Positions 1-7,693 of a stretch of DNA of 64,000 nucleotides are shown piece by piece. The stretch spans positions 1 to 64,000 of the forward strand of contig DUMA01000010.1 in the NCBI GenBank assembly GCA_012840135.1. Reading direction: 5' to 3'. The DNA is from Thermoanaerobacterales bacterium. GTDB lineage: Bacteria; Bacillota; Thermosediminibacteria; Thermosediminibacterales; Tepidanaerobacteraceae. The stretch's first letter is position 1. Every line of letters begins with the position of its first letter. A program made the translations under genes and the position numbers. The notes under the pieces are model-generated. The model was not told where the DNA came from and did not search any database. It saw only the letters and a list, made by a program, of their open reading frames with translations.

Positions 1-152
1 GAACCTACGGCCGAAGCCTCTTCTCCTACAGAAAGATGACACGTGCCCCATATCATATTGGCCTTAAAAAGCCTGTCTACTTCCAGCTCAAAATGCCTTA
101 TCTCCAGCATTTTGCGGTACATCCATAATTTTTTGTCTCTGGTAAGAGACAT
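1..152 (-). CDS. Thiamine-diphosphate-dependent 2-oxoacid/acetoin dehydrogenase E1 component, alpha subunit (N-terminal part)
   Basis: Only the first 50 codons lie in the window; the gene runs off the left edge. The start ATG at 152-150 follows a clear ribosome binding site (AAGAGGAG, about 7 bases upstream). The translation contains RKMLEIRHFE and the motif GTCHLSVGEEASAVG, typical of E1-alpha subunits of pyruvate, acetoin and branched-chain 2-oxoacid dehydrogenases (acoA/pdhA family), which decarboxylate a 2-oxoacid or cleave acetoin with TPP together with E1-beta, E2 and E3. The substrate cannot be told from 50 residues. A sigma-54 type promoter upstream resembles the control known for acetoin operons in Bacillus, which favours an acetoin-type system, but that is inference. 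Confidence 0.85.
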   Translation of the reverse strand, partial: MSLTRDKKLWMYRKMLEIRHFELEVDRLFKANMIWGTCHLSVGEEASAVG

Positions 153-294
153 ATGATCAGCTCCTCTTTTTTTTAATATTAATATTTATAGCGTAAAAGT
201 AGCTAAAATGCTGTAGTGCATGATCTTTTCATGCCGTTTTTAATTGAATTTGGAATAGCACATTTGACTAAATATGTTTCATTTGTTTATTTCA

Positions 295-310
295 TGCAAT
301 TTTTATGCCA
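295..310 (-). promoter_or_regulatory. Sigma-54 (-24/-12) promoter for the E1-alpha operon
   Basis: On the minus strand the sequence TGGCATAAAAATTGCA fits the sigma-54 consensus TGGCAC-N5-TTGC, with the obligatory GG-N10-GC spacing. It lies about 145 bases upstream of the E1-alpha start codon, in the intergenic gap after the PTS operon. The same 16 bases occur again upstream of the lysine aminotransferase gene (23837-23852). An enhancer-binding activator would be needed; none is encoded within the window. Confidence 0.75.
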
Positions 311-330
311 TCAGAATATGTCTAAAGAGA

Positions 331-348
331 AAGGGCTTACCGCCCCTT
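331..348 (-). terminator. Weak candidate terminator after the PTS operon
   Basis: A 5-bp stem (AAGGG/CCCTT) with an 8-base loop lies 28 bases downstream of the stop of the last PTS-operon gene. On the minus strand it is followed by only a broken T tract (TCTCTTT). It could end the operon before the sigma-54 promoter, but the stem is short. Confidence 0.35.
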
Positions 349-375
349 ATACTTTGTATACCACTAAATCTTCCA

Positions 376-1668
376 TTATTTGATAATGCGTTCTTGCATC
401 CTTCTAAGCTGCAAAATCAGTGAGCTTTCATCAAGCGTCACCATATCATAGGTTATGGTTTCACCCTTTTTGACATCCTTTTTCAGAACAACATTTTTGT
501 TTACTAGGCCTATGGGAAGTGCATTTTGTTTTCTGGCATTTTCATATGTGTCAATCACTCCGTATATCGTAAATCCACCAATACCATCTAGATGTTCCCC
601 GGCCTTCAGATCTTTCTTTGCCACTGTCACCGTTTCTGAAACAGGAGCACCCTTAGGCGCGATAGTAGGTTCATGGTATATATAGGCCCTTGCCGCCGAA
701 AGCGGTGTTTCGATACTGGTTAAATGATATGGTCTGTATAGCACGTAATTAGGGCCTTCACCCATGGAGAGGTATGCCATTTCCTCCAGAATCGCCGGAA
801 GATTTGTTCTGACTATCACGAAAACCCCTGGCGCTATACCGTTGATGTATTCAACCACCTGGTAGCGCTCCAGGATGCCTCCTTCTTCTTTCAAACTCAA
901 AAGCTTCGGTAATTCCTTGACGGTAGCTTTAGGGCCGATCATGCCCCTCTTTGTTGGTAAAAATCCTATAGCATTTGAAACTGCGGTCATCTCCACCATG
1001 GTTTTTGTACCGTCTACAAAGGATGCCAGCATCTTTGGATTCATTTTCTGAGCTTCGGCCTTTTCTCTTACTGTATCGGGATTTGCATCAAGGTTTAACG
1101 GATTGTTCTTTCCCTTCCCGGCTACAACTACTTCAAAACCCATGCCATCCGCAAAGTCATACAGTTCTTTTATGGCGCCGGGTTCGTCGCCAGCAGATAC
1201 AGTGTACACAACCCCGGCGCTGTCGGCCATTTTTTTCAGAATGGGGCCCACCGTAACATCGGTCTCTACATTTAACATTACGATATGTTTGCCATTGTAT
1301 ATGGATTCCAGTGCAATCTCTGCGCCCACTTCCGGCACTCCTGTGGCATCTATCACCACATCTACCGGTAGAGCTTTAGTAACTACTTCAAAATTATCGG
1401 TGACTACGTATTTATTCCTACTCATGGCTTCTTCAGCTTCAGAAGGCGTCTTTGCCACTGCAATGTCATCGGAATTTATACCTGCCAGCGTATAAGCCTT
1501 TTTTGCATTATCTAAATTTATATCCGAAATCACAGCGGGTCTAATACCTTTCATGCAGAACATCTGGCTTGTCATACCGCGTCCCATCTGTCCTGCACCT
1601 ACAAGACCTATGTTAATTTTCTTTCCGCTCTCCTCCAATTGCTTTAATCTGGTATTTAGATTTAACAT
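376..1668 (-). CDS. SAF-domain NAD(P)-dependent oxidoreductase of the DXR-like/homoserine-dehydrogenase-like family (COG4091 type)
   Basis: 430 residues. The N-terminus has a Rossmann dinucleotide motif (GLVGAGQMGRGM, about 22-33), followed by a homoserine-dehydrogenase-like catalytic region and a C-terminal SAF domain (about 345-430, from PVSETVTVAKKDLKAGE). This family is often annotated as 'homoserine dehydrogenase', but some members are DXR-like (DRL) enzymes that carry out reductive carbon-skeleton isomerisation of sugar phosphates. It is the last gene of the glucitol-type PTS operon, 25 bases after EIIA, so its substrate is probably the phosphorylated polyol delivered by the PTS. No sorbitol-6-phosphate dehydrogenase is present. 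The start is supported by AAGAGGAG upstream. The exact reaction is not known from sequence. Confidence 0.75.
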   Translation of the reverse strand: MLNLNTRLKQLEESGKKINIGLVGAGQMGRGMTSQMFCMKGIRPAVISDINLDNAKKAYTLAGINSDDIAVAKTPSEAEEAMSRNKYVVTDNFEVVTKALPVDVVIDATGVPEVGAEIALESIYNGKHIVMLNVETDVTVGPILKKMADSAGVVYTVSAGDEPGAIKELYDFADGMGFEVVVAGKGKNNPLNLDANPDTVREKAEAQKMNPKMLASFVDGTKTMVEMTAVSNAIGFLPTKRGMIGPKATVKELPKLLSLKEEGGILERYQVVEYINGIAPGVFVIVRTNLPAILEEMAYLSMGEGPNYVLYRPYHLTSIETPLSAARAYIYHEPTIAPKGAPVSETVTVAKKDLKAGEHLDGIGGFTIYGVIDTYENARKQNALPIGLVNKNVVLKKDVKKGETITYDMVTLDESSLILQLRRMQERIIK

Positions 1669-1693
1669 GTTAGCATCTCCTCTTTTTTAAAAT

Positions 1694-2053
1694 TTAGCCT
1701 TCTATGATAATCCTTTCTCCCAAATTTACTACAGGCTGCTGATCACCTTTCAAATGTATATCGCCGGGCAGTTCGGGAGAGGTTTTACCATCAAACTTAA
1801 GGCACGTATGCCCCATACGCCTCACATTTTTATTGACCACTTCGCCCACGGCTGTTATTGTATATACCCTTTCACCTATGCTCAACCTGTCTCCTGCCTT
1901 AATATCATCCAATAATTCTCCGCCAGTATGCAGTACGGAAATATCCTGTAGTTCCAAAGGTGCATTTTCATTAAAAAGTATAATAATATTCTGCCCGATA
2001 AATTCCTCCACAAGTTCGCCAATTTTCGTCACCATAACGTCATATTTTTTCAT
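1694..2053 (-). CDS. srlB: PTS glucitol/sorbitol-type EIIA component
   Basis: 119 residues, matching the about 123 of E. coli SrlB. It accepts phosphate from HPr and passes it to the EIIB domain. The likely phosphorylated histidine is H42 in the segment SVLHTGGEL. The reading frame is open further upstream, but the start ATG at 2053 is preceded by GAAGGAGGG at good spacing, and the upstream extension runs through a strong hairpin, so the shorter form is chosen. It lies between the EIIBC gene (76 bases away) and the SAF oxidoreductase gene (25 bases away) in one operon. Confidence 0.85.
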   Translation of the reverse strand: MKKYDVMVTKIGELVEEFIGQNIIILFNENAPLELQDISVLHTGGELLDDIKAGDRLSIGERVYTITAVGEVVNKNVRRMGHTCLKFDGKTSPELPGDIHLKGDQQPVVNLGERIIIEG

Positions 2054-2072
2054 GCTGCGCCCTCCTTCAAGG

Positions 2073-2098
2073 GCTATGGCGCCTCCCGGCGCCATAGC
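2073..2098 (-). other. Intercistronic hairpin between EIIBC and EIIA genes
   Basis: A perfect 11-bp inverted repeat (GCTATGGCGCC / GGCGCCATAGC) with a 4-base loop. No T tract follows it on the minus strand and the EIIA ribosome binding site starts just after it. This suggests an mRNA processing or stability element rather than a terminator. Confidence 0.7.
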
Positions 2099-2129
2099 TT
2101 TTAATATCTATTTTTTTTAATTTGTTCTT

Positions 2130-3125
2130 TTATCTCGCATATAAACTAAAACTGAACAAGTAAGCAATTACTACCGCCAGGGGACCGGTTATCAATCTCG
2201 ATATCAAAATGGCACCAACGCCGACCTCCACCGTTTCTGGTTCCGCCTCACCCAGGCTCAAACCTACAGGTATAAAATCGCATCCAACTTGAGGATTGAT
2301 GGCAAAGAGAGCTGGCAATGCAAATTGCGGAGGTATATTTCCTTTACCTATCTCAACACCTACCAGCACGCCAACCACCTGAGCAATTACAGCACCCGGG
2401 CCCAGCAGCGGAGAAAGGACCGGTAGAGCGCAGATAATAGAGATTATTAACAACCCAGGCAGTGTCCCAGCCATGGGAGATATGACGTGGGCTATCCAGT
2501 CTCCAATGCCTGACTTCAGGATGATGCCAATGAGCGTGGCCACAAAGGCCATGAAGGGCAGAATGTTTTTCACAATCTGGTCTATGGTTTCTCTTCCCGA
2601 TTGATAGAGCACGCCCACTACTCCACCCATGCCTCGACCTATCTTTTCTATAAATCCCATCTTCCGGCCATTTCCGTTACTGCTTTTTTGGGTTCCTCGT
2701 GCAATGGCGTCTCCCATAGAAATGTTCGCAGTAACAGTCTTTACTGCTTCCTCACCCGAAGCAAGGGTTACATTTTCCGGTTTTACTCCTGACACATAAA
2801 TATCCTCTTTTATATACTGGGCCAGCGGACCTACCTGGCCTACGGGTGTGAGGTTGATAGTAGGAATACGTTTTTTAGGATATACTCCGCACCGGGCCGT
2901 ACCACCGCAGTCGATAATTACACAACAAATCTGGTCCTCCGGTACCGAAGACTTAAAACCATCAAAGGCTGTACCACCTGTAAGCTCGGCTATTCTCTGG
3001 GCAACGGGGTCAATACCTCCTCCGGTCACCGATACGATTTTATCTTTTCCTTCTGATGGCTTTATTATCAACGGCCCTCCCCAGCCACCTGGACCTTTTT
3101 CTATTTTTACCGCTTTATATTCCAT
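2130..3125 (-). CDS. srlE: PTS glucitol/sorbitol-type EIIBC component
   Basis: 331 residues. The N-terminal EIIB domain (about 1-125) starts with the typical [11 protein letters not shown] segment. The phosphorylatable cysteine is likely C79 in [16 protein letters not shown]73 is nearby. The C-terminal membrane part (about 155-331) has several hydrophobic segments and the conserved [16 protein letters not shown] and [15 protein letters not shown] stretches. With EIIC it forms the membrane translocator that imports and phosphorylates a polyol. The start ATG is preceded by TTAGGAGGT. It is flanked by the EIIC gene (12-base gap) and the EIIA gene. The family is assigned to glucitol, but relatives carry other polyols. 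Confidence 0.9.
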   Translation of the reverse strand: MEYKAVKIEKGPGGWGGPLIIKPSEGKDKIVSVTGGGIDPVAQRIAELTGGTAFDGFKSSVPEDQICCVIIDCGGTARCGVYPKKRIPTINLTPVGQVGPLAQYIKEDIYVSGVKPENVTLASGEEAVKTVTANISMGDAIARGTQKSSNGNGRKMGFIEKIGRGMGGVVGVLYQSGRETIDQIVKNILPFMAFVATLIGIILKSGIGDWIAHVISPMAGTLPGLLIISIICALPVLSPLLGPGAVIAQVVGVLVGVEIGKGNIPPQFALPALFAINPQVGCDFIPVGLSLGEAEPETVEVGVGAILISRLITGPLAVVIAYLFSFSLYAR

Positions 3126-3137
3126 TTTTCCTACCTC

Positions 3138-3662
3138 CTAAGCCAGTTCTCTCTGTCTCATCATCCTGAGAGTTAGCCTCTCAGTCACAATGCCGCGGAT
3201 GAAAATCACTATTATACCTACTATAAAGTATCGGATAGCCAGTTGCCCCAAAGGCAAGCCAAGTTGCTGTATCCCCTGGGCAATCCCCATGTAAACGAAA
3301 AGTTCAGCAGGATTTGCATGCGGAAATAGCCCTGTAATCGGATGGACAAAAGAAACTGCTGCATCGTAAAAGGCAGGCTTGTATTTTTCCGGCAAAAATC
3401 TTCCAAAGGTGTAAGCCATGGGATTGGTCAGGAAAAATACCGCCAGTACAGGCAAGACCGTATATCTCAATATGGTATTTTTGCCCGCAGCTTGAGCGAT
3501 ACCGTTTATTCTCTCCTGGCCCACAAATTTGGTCAGTGCATTTACAGCTGTCATGAGAGTTATCAAAGTGGGTAAAATTCCACCGGCAAGTCCAAGAAAT
3601 GTCTTGCCACCTTCCTGGAATAGACCTATAAAGGCTTGTGCAAAATTTGCCAACGCATCCAC
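3138..3662 (-). CDS. srlA: PTS glucitol/sorbitol-type EIIC component
   Basis: 174 residues from a GTG start at 3662. An ATG five codons upstream is in frame, but it sits in the Shine-Dalgarno GGAGGTGG that best serves the GTG. The protein aligns by eye with E. coli SrlA: FIGLFQEGGKTFLGLAGGILP, TNPMAYTFGRFLPEKYKPAFYDAA and GLFPHANPAELFVYMGIAQG. It is an integral membrane protein that, with EIIBC, forms the sugar channel. It follows gutM after a 191-base gap containing a palindrome and precedes the EIIBC gene by 12 bases. Confidence 0.88.
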   Translation of the reverse strand: MDALANFAQAFIGLFQEGGKTFLGLAGGILPTLITLMTAVNALTKFVGQERINGIAQAAGKNTILRYTVLPVLAVFFLTNPMAYTFGRFLPEKYKPAFYDAAVSFVHPITGLFPHANPAELFVYMGIAQGIQQLGLPLGQLAIRYFIVGIIVIFIRGIVTERLTLRMMRQRELA

Positions 3663-3755
3663 GTTTTCCACCTCCATGAAATTTCACAAATTCATTTTAT
3701 ACACGAGATCATTGATATAGCGACACCCTTTCCATGCATCACCCCTTTCTATTCC

Positions 3756-3773
3756 AATTATCCCGGGATTATT
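3756..3773. promoter_or_regulatory. Near-perfect 18-bp palindrome upstream of EIIC, candidate operator or hairpin
   Basis: AATTATCCC/GGGATTATT, symmetrical apart from one base pair, is centred on CCCGGG in the gap between gutM and the EIIC gene, about 95 bases before the EIIC start. It could be an operator for the SorC regulator or another factor, or a transcript hairpin that sets the ratio of gutM to the EII genes. I did not find a convincing promoter beside it. Confidence 0.35.
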
Positions 3774-3853
3774 CCTGAATATTGGTTTTATTCCAATGTA
3801 TTTTATATTATTTTGAATGTATAATCTATTATTGTATCCAAAATATAAAAAGT

Positions 3854-4240
3854 TCATTCACCCCTGTTCTTTTTAGATACAGATTCAACAGCCCGTGTTA
3901 CGGCTTTTAACAAAGATTTGTTATATTCATCTACGGCTTTTGCAGCCTCCCAGTAATAAAGACCATTTAACTCGGAAAAGGGCTTAAATCTGGCAAAGAC
4001 CGATATTCCGGTCATTTTCCAAGCTTCAATAATCTTTCCTGTTGCATCAACAGAAATAATCACAAAAGCACCTGCTCCGAGTCTTCCTTTAGCTGTTCCA
4101 ATGCCTAACATCCCTTTGTCTTTCATTTCCTTTAATTTAATCTGAAAATTTTTTATTTGAAAATATGTTAGTACTCCCTGCAGCATCCACATCAATCCAA
4201 TTATCCACAACAGTTTAATCCACATCTTGACATCCCTCAA
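3854..4240 (-). CDS. gutM: GutM-like glucitol operon activator/accessory protein
   Basis: 128 residues with one N-terminal hydrophobic segment (about 7-25, IKLLWIIGLMWMLQGVLTYFQI), followed by a GutM-type region (KGMLGIGTAKGRLGAGAFVIISVDATGKIIEAWKMTGISVFARF). GutM is the accessory activator of the E. coli srl operon, and Firmicute homologues are usually encoded beside glucitol-type EII genes. Its start overlaps the stop of the SorC regulator gene by 4 bases, indicating translational coupling. Membrane anchoring is read from the sequence; the activator role is by family. Confidence 0.8.
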   Translation of the reverse strand: MRDVKMWIKLLWIIGLMWMLQGVLTYFQIKNFQIKLKEMKDKGMLGIGTAKGRLGAGAFVIISVDATGKIIEAWKMTGISVFARFKPFSELNGLYYWEAAKAVDEYNKSLLKAVTRAVESVSKKNRGE

Positions 4241-5181
4241 TTCTTTCCCAGGAGAAAATGAGCGGTATGTTCATCGGTAATAAGAACATCCAGGTGCTCG
4301 CCTCTGAGTGCCGCAAGGATTGCATTGTGCTTATCGGCGCCGCCTGCTACACCGATTACCAGAGGTATCCTGTTAAGTTTCTCCAGAGATATACCTATGA
4401 CCCTCTGATTAATCTCGGCCTGGCACAGTTTTCCATTATTATCCAAAAAGATTGAGCATAAGTCACAGACAGCTCCAGCATTTTTAAGCTGTTCCAGTTC
4501 TTTATCACCAAAATATCCTGTTTCTAGCATGGTAGAATTGGAAGTTAACGGTGCTCCAATGCCGATCAGGGCAACAGTGCATTTTTCCAAAAGTTCCAGG
4601 ACCTGCCTTGTATTTTTATCCGATAAAATGGTATTTTTCACATTGAGACTATCTACAATGGCGGGTGCATGCAGAAGCTGCCAATCACCGTTGAAAGCTC
4701 TGGCAAGATTTATTACTATTTGGTTTGAGTGAACATCGAGTTTTGTTTGGCCAACACCCCCTACCAGTGGTACAAATGTCACATTTAGTTTGGGAGCGTT
4801 TTTTAAATATTCGTGAACAAAGGCCAGGGTAGTTCCCCAGGAAACTCCCACGATATCCCAGTCTTTCAGAGCTCTTATGAGGAATCCTGCCGCTGCTTCG
4901 GCCAGCAATCTTTTGAGCCCTTCTTTATCTTCATCAAAGGGGGTAATAATAACCTCTTTAACTCCAAAGGCTTTTTCTAGGGTGTCTTCCAAACGTGCAA
5001 AACTTTCTCCGTAATTTATCTTTATTTCCACAATGCCATCTTCCCGGGCTTTTTGTAAGAGTCTGGAAACAGATGGCCTTGATATGCCGAGTTTGTTTGC
5101 TATTTCCTGTTGAGTTTTGTTTTCATCATAATACATGTGGGCGATTCTAATAAGCAATCTGGTATCTTTGTAATTATTCAC
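4237..5181 (-). CDS. SorC/DeoR-family transcriptional regulator of the PTS operon
   Basis: About 314 residues. The N-terminal helix-turn-helix is about 22-45 (TQQEIANKLGISRPSVSRLLQKA), followed by a SorC-type sugar-binding domain (about 60-314) with segments such as VGVSWGTTL and VALIGIGAPL that are typical of phosphosugar-sensing members. The GTG at 5181 is chosen because AAAGGGTG lies 8 bases upstream; an upstream in-frame GTG at 5190 overlaps that site. It is the first gene of the operon and overlaps gutM by 4 bases. A consensus promoter and an inverted repeat lie directly upstream, so autoregulation is likely. Confidence 0.88.
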   Translation of the reverse strand: MNNYKDTRLLIRIAHMYYDENKTQQEIANKLGISRPSVSRLLQKAREDGIVEIKINYGESFARLEDTLEKAFGVKEVIITPFDEDKEGLKRLLAEAAAGFLIRALKDWDIVGVSWGTTLAFVHEYLKNAPKLNVTFVPLVGGVGQTKLDVHSNQIVINLARAFNGDWQLLHAPAIVDSLNVKNTILSDKNTRQVLELLEKCTVALIGIGAPLTSNSTMLETGYFGDKELEQLKNAGAVCDLCSIFLDNNGKLCQAEINQRVIGISLEKLNRIPLVIGVAGGADKHNAILAALRGEHLDVLITDEHTAHFLLGKN

Positions 5182-5194
5182 CAAATTCACCCTT

Positions 5195-5227
5195 TGAACA
5201 AATGTGCATCATTTAATCATCTGTTCA
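5195..5227. promoter_or_regulatory. Candidate SorC-type operator
   Basis: Inverted TGAACA (5195-5200) and TGTTCA (5222-5227) flank the region just downstream of the promoter, and the left half is part of an imperfect palindrome TGAACAAATGTGCA. SorC/DeoR regulators commonly bind TGAACA-type half-sites. Its position between the -10 box and the start codon suits repression of the PTS operon. Confidence 0.5.
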
Positions 5228-5232
5228 TTTTA

Positions 5233-5262
5233 ATTATAACTCTATTTCTTTTATTGTGTCAA
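5233..5262 (-). promoter_or_regulatory. Sigma-A promoter of the sorC-gutM-PTS operon
   Basis: On the minus strand TTGACA (5257-5262) is followed by an 18-base spacer and TATAAT (5233-5238). Both boxes match the consensus perfectly. It reads into the SorC regulator gene. Confidence 0.8.
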
Positions 5263-5355
5263 GAATAGTGAAAAATATCACATATATATTCTTTCTGTAC
5301 AAAATATATCGGGAATAGATTTCTCTATTCCCTTTAAGCAAATCCATTCAAATTG

Positions 5356-6480
5356 TTATTGCCTGTCGGAAATGATAATGGCTCTGGCTTTTTTCTCCCC
5401 GGTTATGATTATCCCCAGTTCATCATTGATTTTGATTTCCCCAAAGTCTACATCGTATTCATTGTATTCATACTCGGAAGCGGATACTCTGACTTTTTTC
5501 TGATAGTGAATGATGGCACCTGGCAGCACATATATATCGGGACCTGCCTTGACCCTCAAATCCGGGGAATCCATATACTCTCGCTCTATAACTATGAGCC
5601 TTTTTGCAGGATCAATGCTCTTTACTCTGCCATAGATGAACGCTTCCCCGGCCTGGGGATTGGCTTCCGGTATAGGTGTCACTTTTTTTGATATGCTGTT
5701 CAAAACCCACAGGCTCTTTTCCCCTGGACCGTATGGTTGGATAAGCCGAATTGTATATTGTTCCTCCCCGTGTTTTACATTGACATAAGCTTCTCCGGTA
5801 CCTGAACCTTCCCCGCTATCCTTTTTAGATACAAGGGTATATTCATCATCGGGCAAAAATCCGAAGGCTCCGGCCTCCCTTCTGGCTACCGCCACGGGAT
5901 CATACAACCAGTTACCTTTGCCGCTTTCTGCAAGGCTTTTAAGGTATTCCTGACGGCTCTTGCTCACATAAATGGAGCCTGTTTTCACTGTCCTCACGTA
6001 AATTCCATTGTTTCCATCATCATAGGGTTTATTATTCACTTCTATGGCAATTTTATTTACGCCCTTGAGTTGGGTTAAGGAGAGAACCATGGCCTCTATA
6101 AAAGCAGGTGACCCGTCAAGATATTCCTTTGCTTCCTTCTTGAAATTGATTGCTATTCCACCGGTATCATACGGCTGGACCGATTCCAGTATTTCCTCCC
6201 CTGCCTTCAACGATATTACCGGCAGTATCCCGGGTTCTTTCGGACCGGCAATGATTTCTCTGATAATTGATTCATACAGATTTTTATCTGGTATAATCTG
6301 CCTTTCTTCCGGCACCAGCTGCTTACCATTGCTGTCCAGAAAATACAAAGTTACAGTTTGAGCTTGAGGGGTTACCGGCTTTCCCTCATCTTTATCCAAC
6401 GGTTTGATAGAATACAGCACCATAATTAAAAGTATTAGTATTATAGAAAACAATATCATGGATCGCGCTAGTTTAGGCAT
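5356..6480 (-). CDS. GerMN-domain membrane-anchored protein
   Basis: 374 residues from the ATG at 6480, which is preceded by GAGGAGGT. One N-terminal transmembrane segment (about 8-27, SMILFSIILILLIMVLYSI) lacks a lipobox cysteine, so the protein is probably anchored by the helix with an extracytoplasmic body. Residues about 42-165 look like a GerMN domain (TVTLYFLDSNGKQLVPEERQ, then a Leu/Lys-rich region with GGIAINFKKEA). GerMN occurs in spore-germination GerM and in lipoproteins linked to cell envelope assembly. The C-terminal half (about 200-374) is not recognised. It stands alone between the PTS operon and a divergent small gene. Confidence 0.75.
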   Translation of the reverse strand: MPKLARSMILFSIILILLIMVLYSIKPLDKDEGKPVTPQAQTVTLYFLDSNGKQLVPEERQIIPDKNLYESIIREIIAGPKEPGILPVISLKAGEEILESVQPYDTGGIAINFKKEAKEYLDGSPAFIEAMVLSLTQLKGVNKIAIEVNNKPYDDGNNGIYVRTVKTGSIYVSKSRQEYLKSLAESGKGNWLYDPVAVARREAGAFGFLPDDEYTLVSKKDSGEGSGTGEAYVNVKHGEEQYTIRLIQPYGPGEKSLWVLNSISKKVTPIPEANPQAGEAFIYGRVKSIDPAKRLIVIEREYMDSPDLRVKAGPDIYVLPGAIIHYQKKVRVSASEYEYNEYDVDFGEIKINDELGIIITGEKKARAIIISDRQ

Positions 6481-6638
6481 ATGGGACCTCCTCAAATTTT
6501 GTTCATCTTCAAGATCAAGAGTCAATTCTATTATAACAAATTCCCTGAAAAATTGCACTTCGACACGAGTTTTTATAACATAAGTCAATCCGCTAAAACC
6601 AATAATAAAACTAGAAAACTCTCCGAGGAGGTCATGCC

Positions 6639-6788
6639 ATGGAACAAAAAAAAGCAAAATCGCCAGGCAAATGTGAGCGCAGGGAAGAAATCGACTTTAG
6701 AGCGGCAGAGAGGAAAGAAGATTTAGACAGGTTAAGGGGAATGAAAAAAGTTGTTGACCCGGAACGGGGACCGGAAAACAAGCGGTAA
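6639..6788 (+). CDS. Small highly charged protein, 49 residues, unknown
   Basis: The frame starts at ATG 6639 after a strong GAGGAGG and ends at TAA 6788, immediately before a strong terminator. The product is rich in Lys, Arg, Glu and Asp (about half of the residues) with no hydrophobic segment and a single cysteine. It is divergent from the GerMN gene and convergent with the transaldolase gene. The good ribosome binding site and the fitting terminator support a real gene. I do not recognise the family. Confidence 0.55.
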   Translation: MEQKKAKSPGKCERREEIDFRAAERKEDLDRLRGMKKVVDPERGPENKR

Positions 6789-6793
6789 TATAC

Positions 6794-6838
6794 AAAAAGC
6801 GGCTGTAAATTAACCACTGTGTCTACAGCCGCTTTTTT
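6794..6838. terminator. Bidirectional intrinsic terminator
   Basis: A stem of about 13 bp (AAAAGCGGCTGTA / TACAGCCGCTTTT) is followed by a T tract on both strands. It serves the small plus-strand gene and the convergent transaldolase gene. Confidence 0.85.
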
Positions 6839-6860
6839 ATGTATAACCCTCCTAAGAAAG

Positions 6861-7511
6861 CTATGCTTTCTTAGGTACTTTTTTCCAGTCTTCCAGAAAA
6901 CGCTCTACTCCGATATCAGTTAGCGGATGTTTTATCATCTGCTGAAGAACTTTATACGGAACCGTAGCGATATCGGCGCCTGCCTTTGCCGCATTTATGA
7001 CATCCATAGGGGTGCGTATGCTGGCTGCAATAATCTGAGTGTTTATATCATGTATGCTGAAGATTTCTGCTATGTCTGAAATCAAGGCTATACCGTCCTG
7101 GCTTATATCAGTAAACCTGCCTACGAAAGGACTTACATAAGTCGCACCGGCTCTGGCAGCAAGAAGCGCCTGGTTAGGATTAAACACCAGCGTAACATTG
7201 GTCTTTACACCTTTTTTACTGAGTTGACTTACTGCTTTAAGGCCTTCCCATATCACCGGGATTTTAATGACGATATTTGGATGCCATGCAGCGATTTCCA
7301 GTGCTTCTTTCACCATGCCTTCAGCATCAAGGCTTACGACTTCTGCGCTTATAGGCCCGTCCACTATAGAGGTTATTTCCATTATTGTCTCTTTAAAATC
7401 CCTTCCTTCTTTTGATACCAGAGTGGGATTAGTGGTGACACCGTAAATTACTCCCAGGGATGCGGCTTCACGAATTTCATTTACATTGGCCGTATCCAAA
7501 AAAAATCTCAA
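6861..7511 (-). CDS. tal: Transaldolase of the small TalC/FSA-like subfamily
   Basis: 216 residues from the TTG at 7511; an upstream TTG at 7517 is too close to the GGAGGTG site. It is a small decameric-type class I aldolase: [19 protein letters not shown] and the Schiff-base lysine K83 in VIKIPV. Two active-site positions separate transaldolases (Glu, Phe) from fructose-6-phosphate aldolases (Gln, Tyr). Here they are Glu57 (SAEVVS) and Phe129 (SPFVGR), so transaldolase (transfer of dihydroxyacetone units in the non-oxidative pentose phosphate pathway) is the better call than FSA. It is monocistronic, with a terminator 23 bases downstream. Confidence 0.88.
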   Translation of the reverse strand: MRFFLDTANVNEIREAASLGVIYGVTTNPTLVSKEGRDFKETIMEITSIVDGPISAEVVSLDAEGMVKEALEIAAWHPNIVIKIPVIWEGLKAVSQLSKKGVKTNVTLVFNPNQALLAARAGATYVSPFVGRFTDISQDGIALISDIAEIFSIHDINTQIIAASIRTPMDVINAAKAGADIATVPYKVLQQMIKHPLTDIGVERFLEDWKKVPKKA

Positions 7512-7693
7512 AGTCAAACACCTCCAAATTGTTGCTTTTTTATAATTTTATACTATTTGATGAAATAATTCCAGAGGAATTTAGTATTTTATAGAAATTT
7601 TTTCAATGGTGAAATTTATTTCACTATACCCTGAAAAAGGAAAGAATGTTTTCAGAGAGTATTACCACCCCATCAAAAACATGTGCTTTTTCA

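Noticed and set aside
376..1668. SAF-domain gene as a true homoserine dehydrogenase.
   Set aside because: The context is a polyol PTS operon, no threonine or methionine genes are present, and the SAF domain marks the DRL-like family.
5200..5209. AAATGTGCAT occurs here and at 24040-24049, both near promoters, as a possible common operator.
   Set aside because: Only 10 bases in AT-rich DNA, the flanks differ and the genes are functionally unrelated; better local explanations exist (TGAACA repeat, ARG-box-like site).
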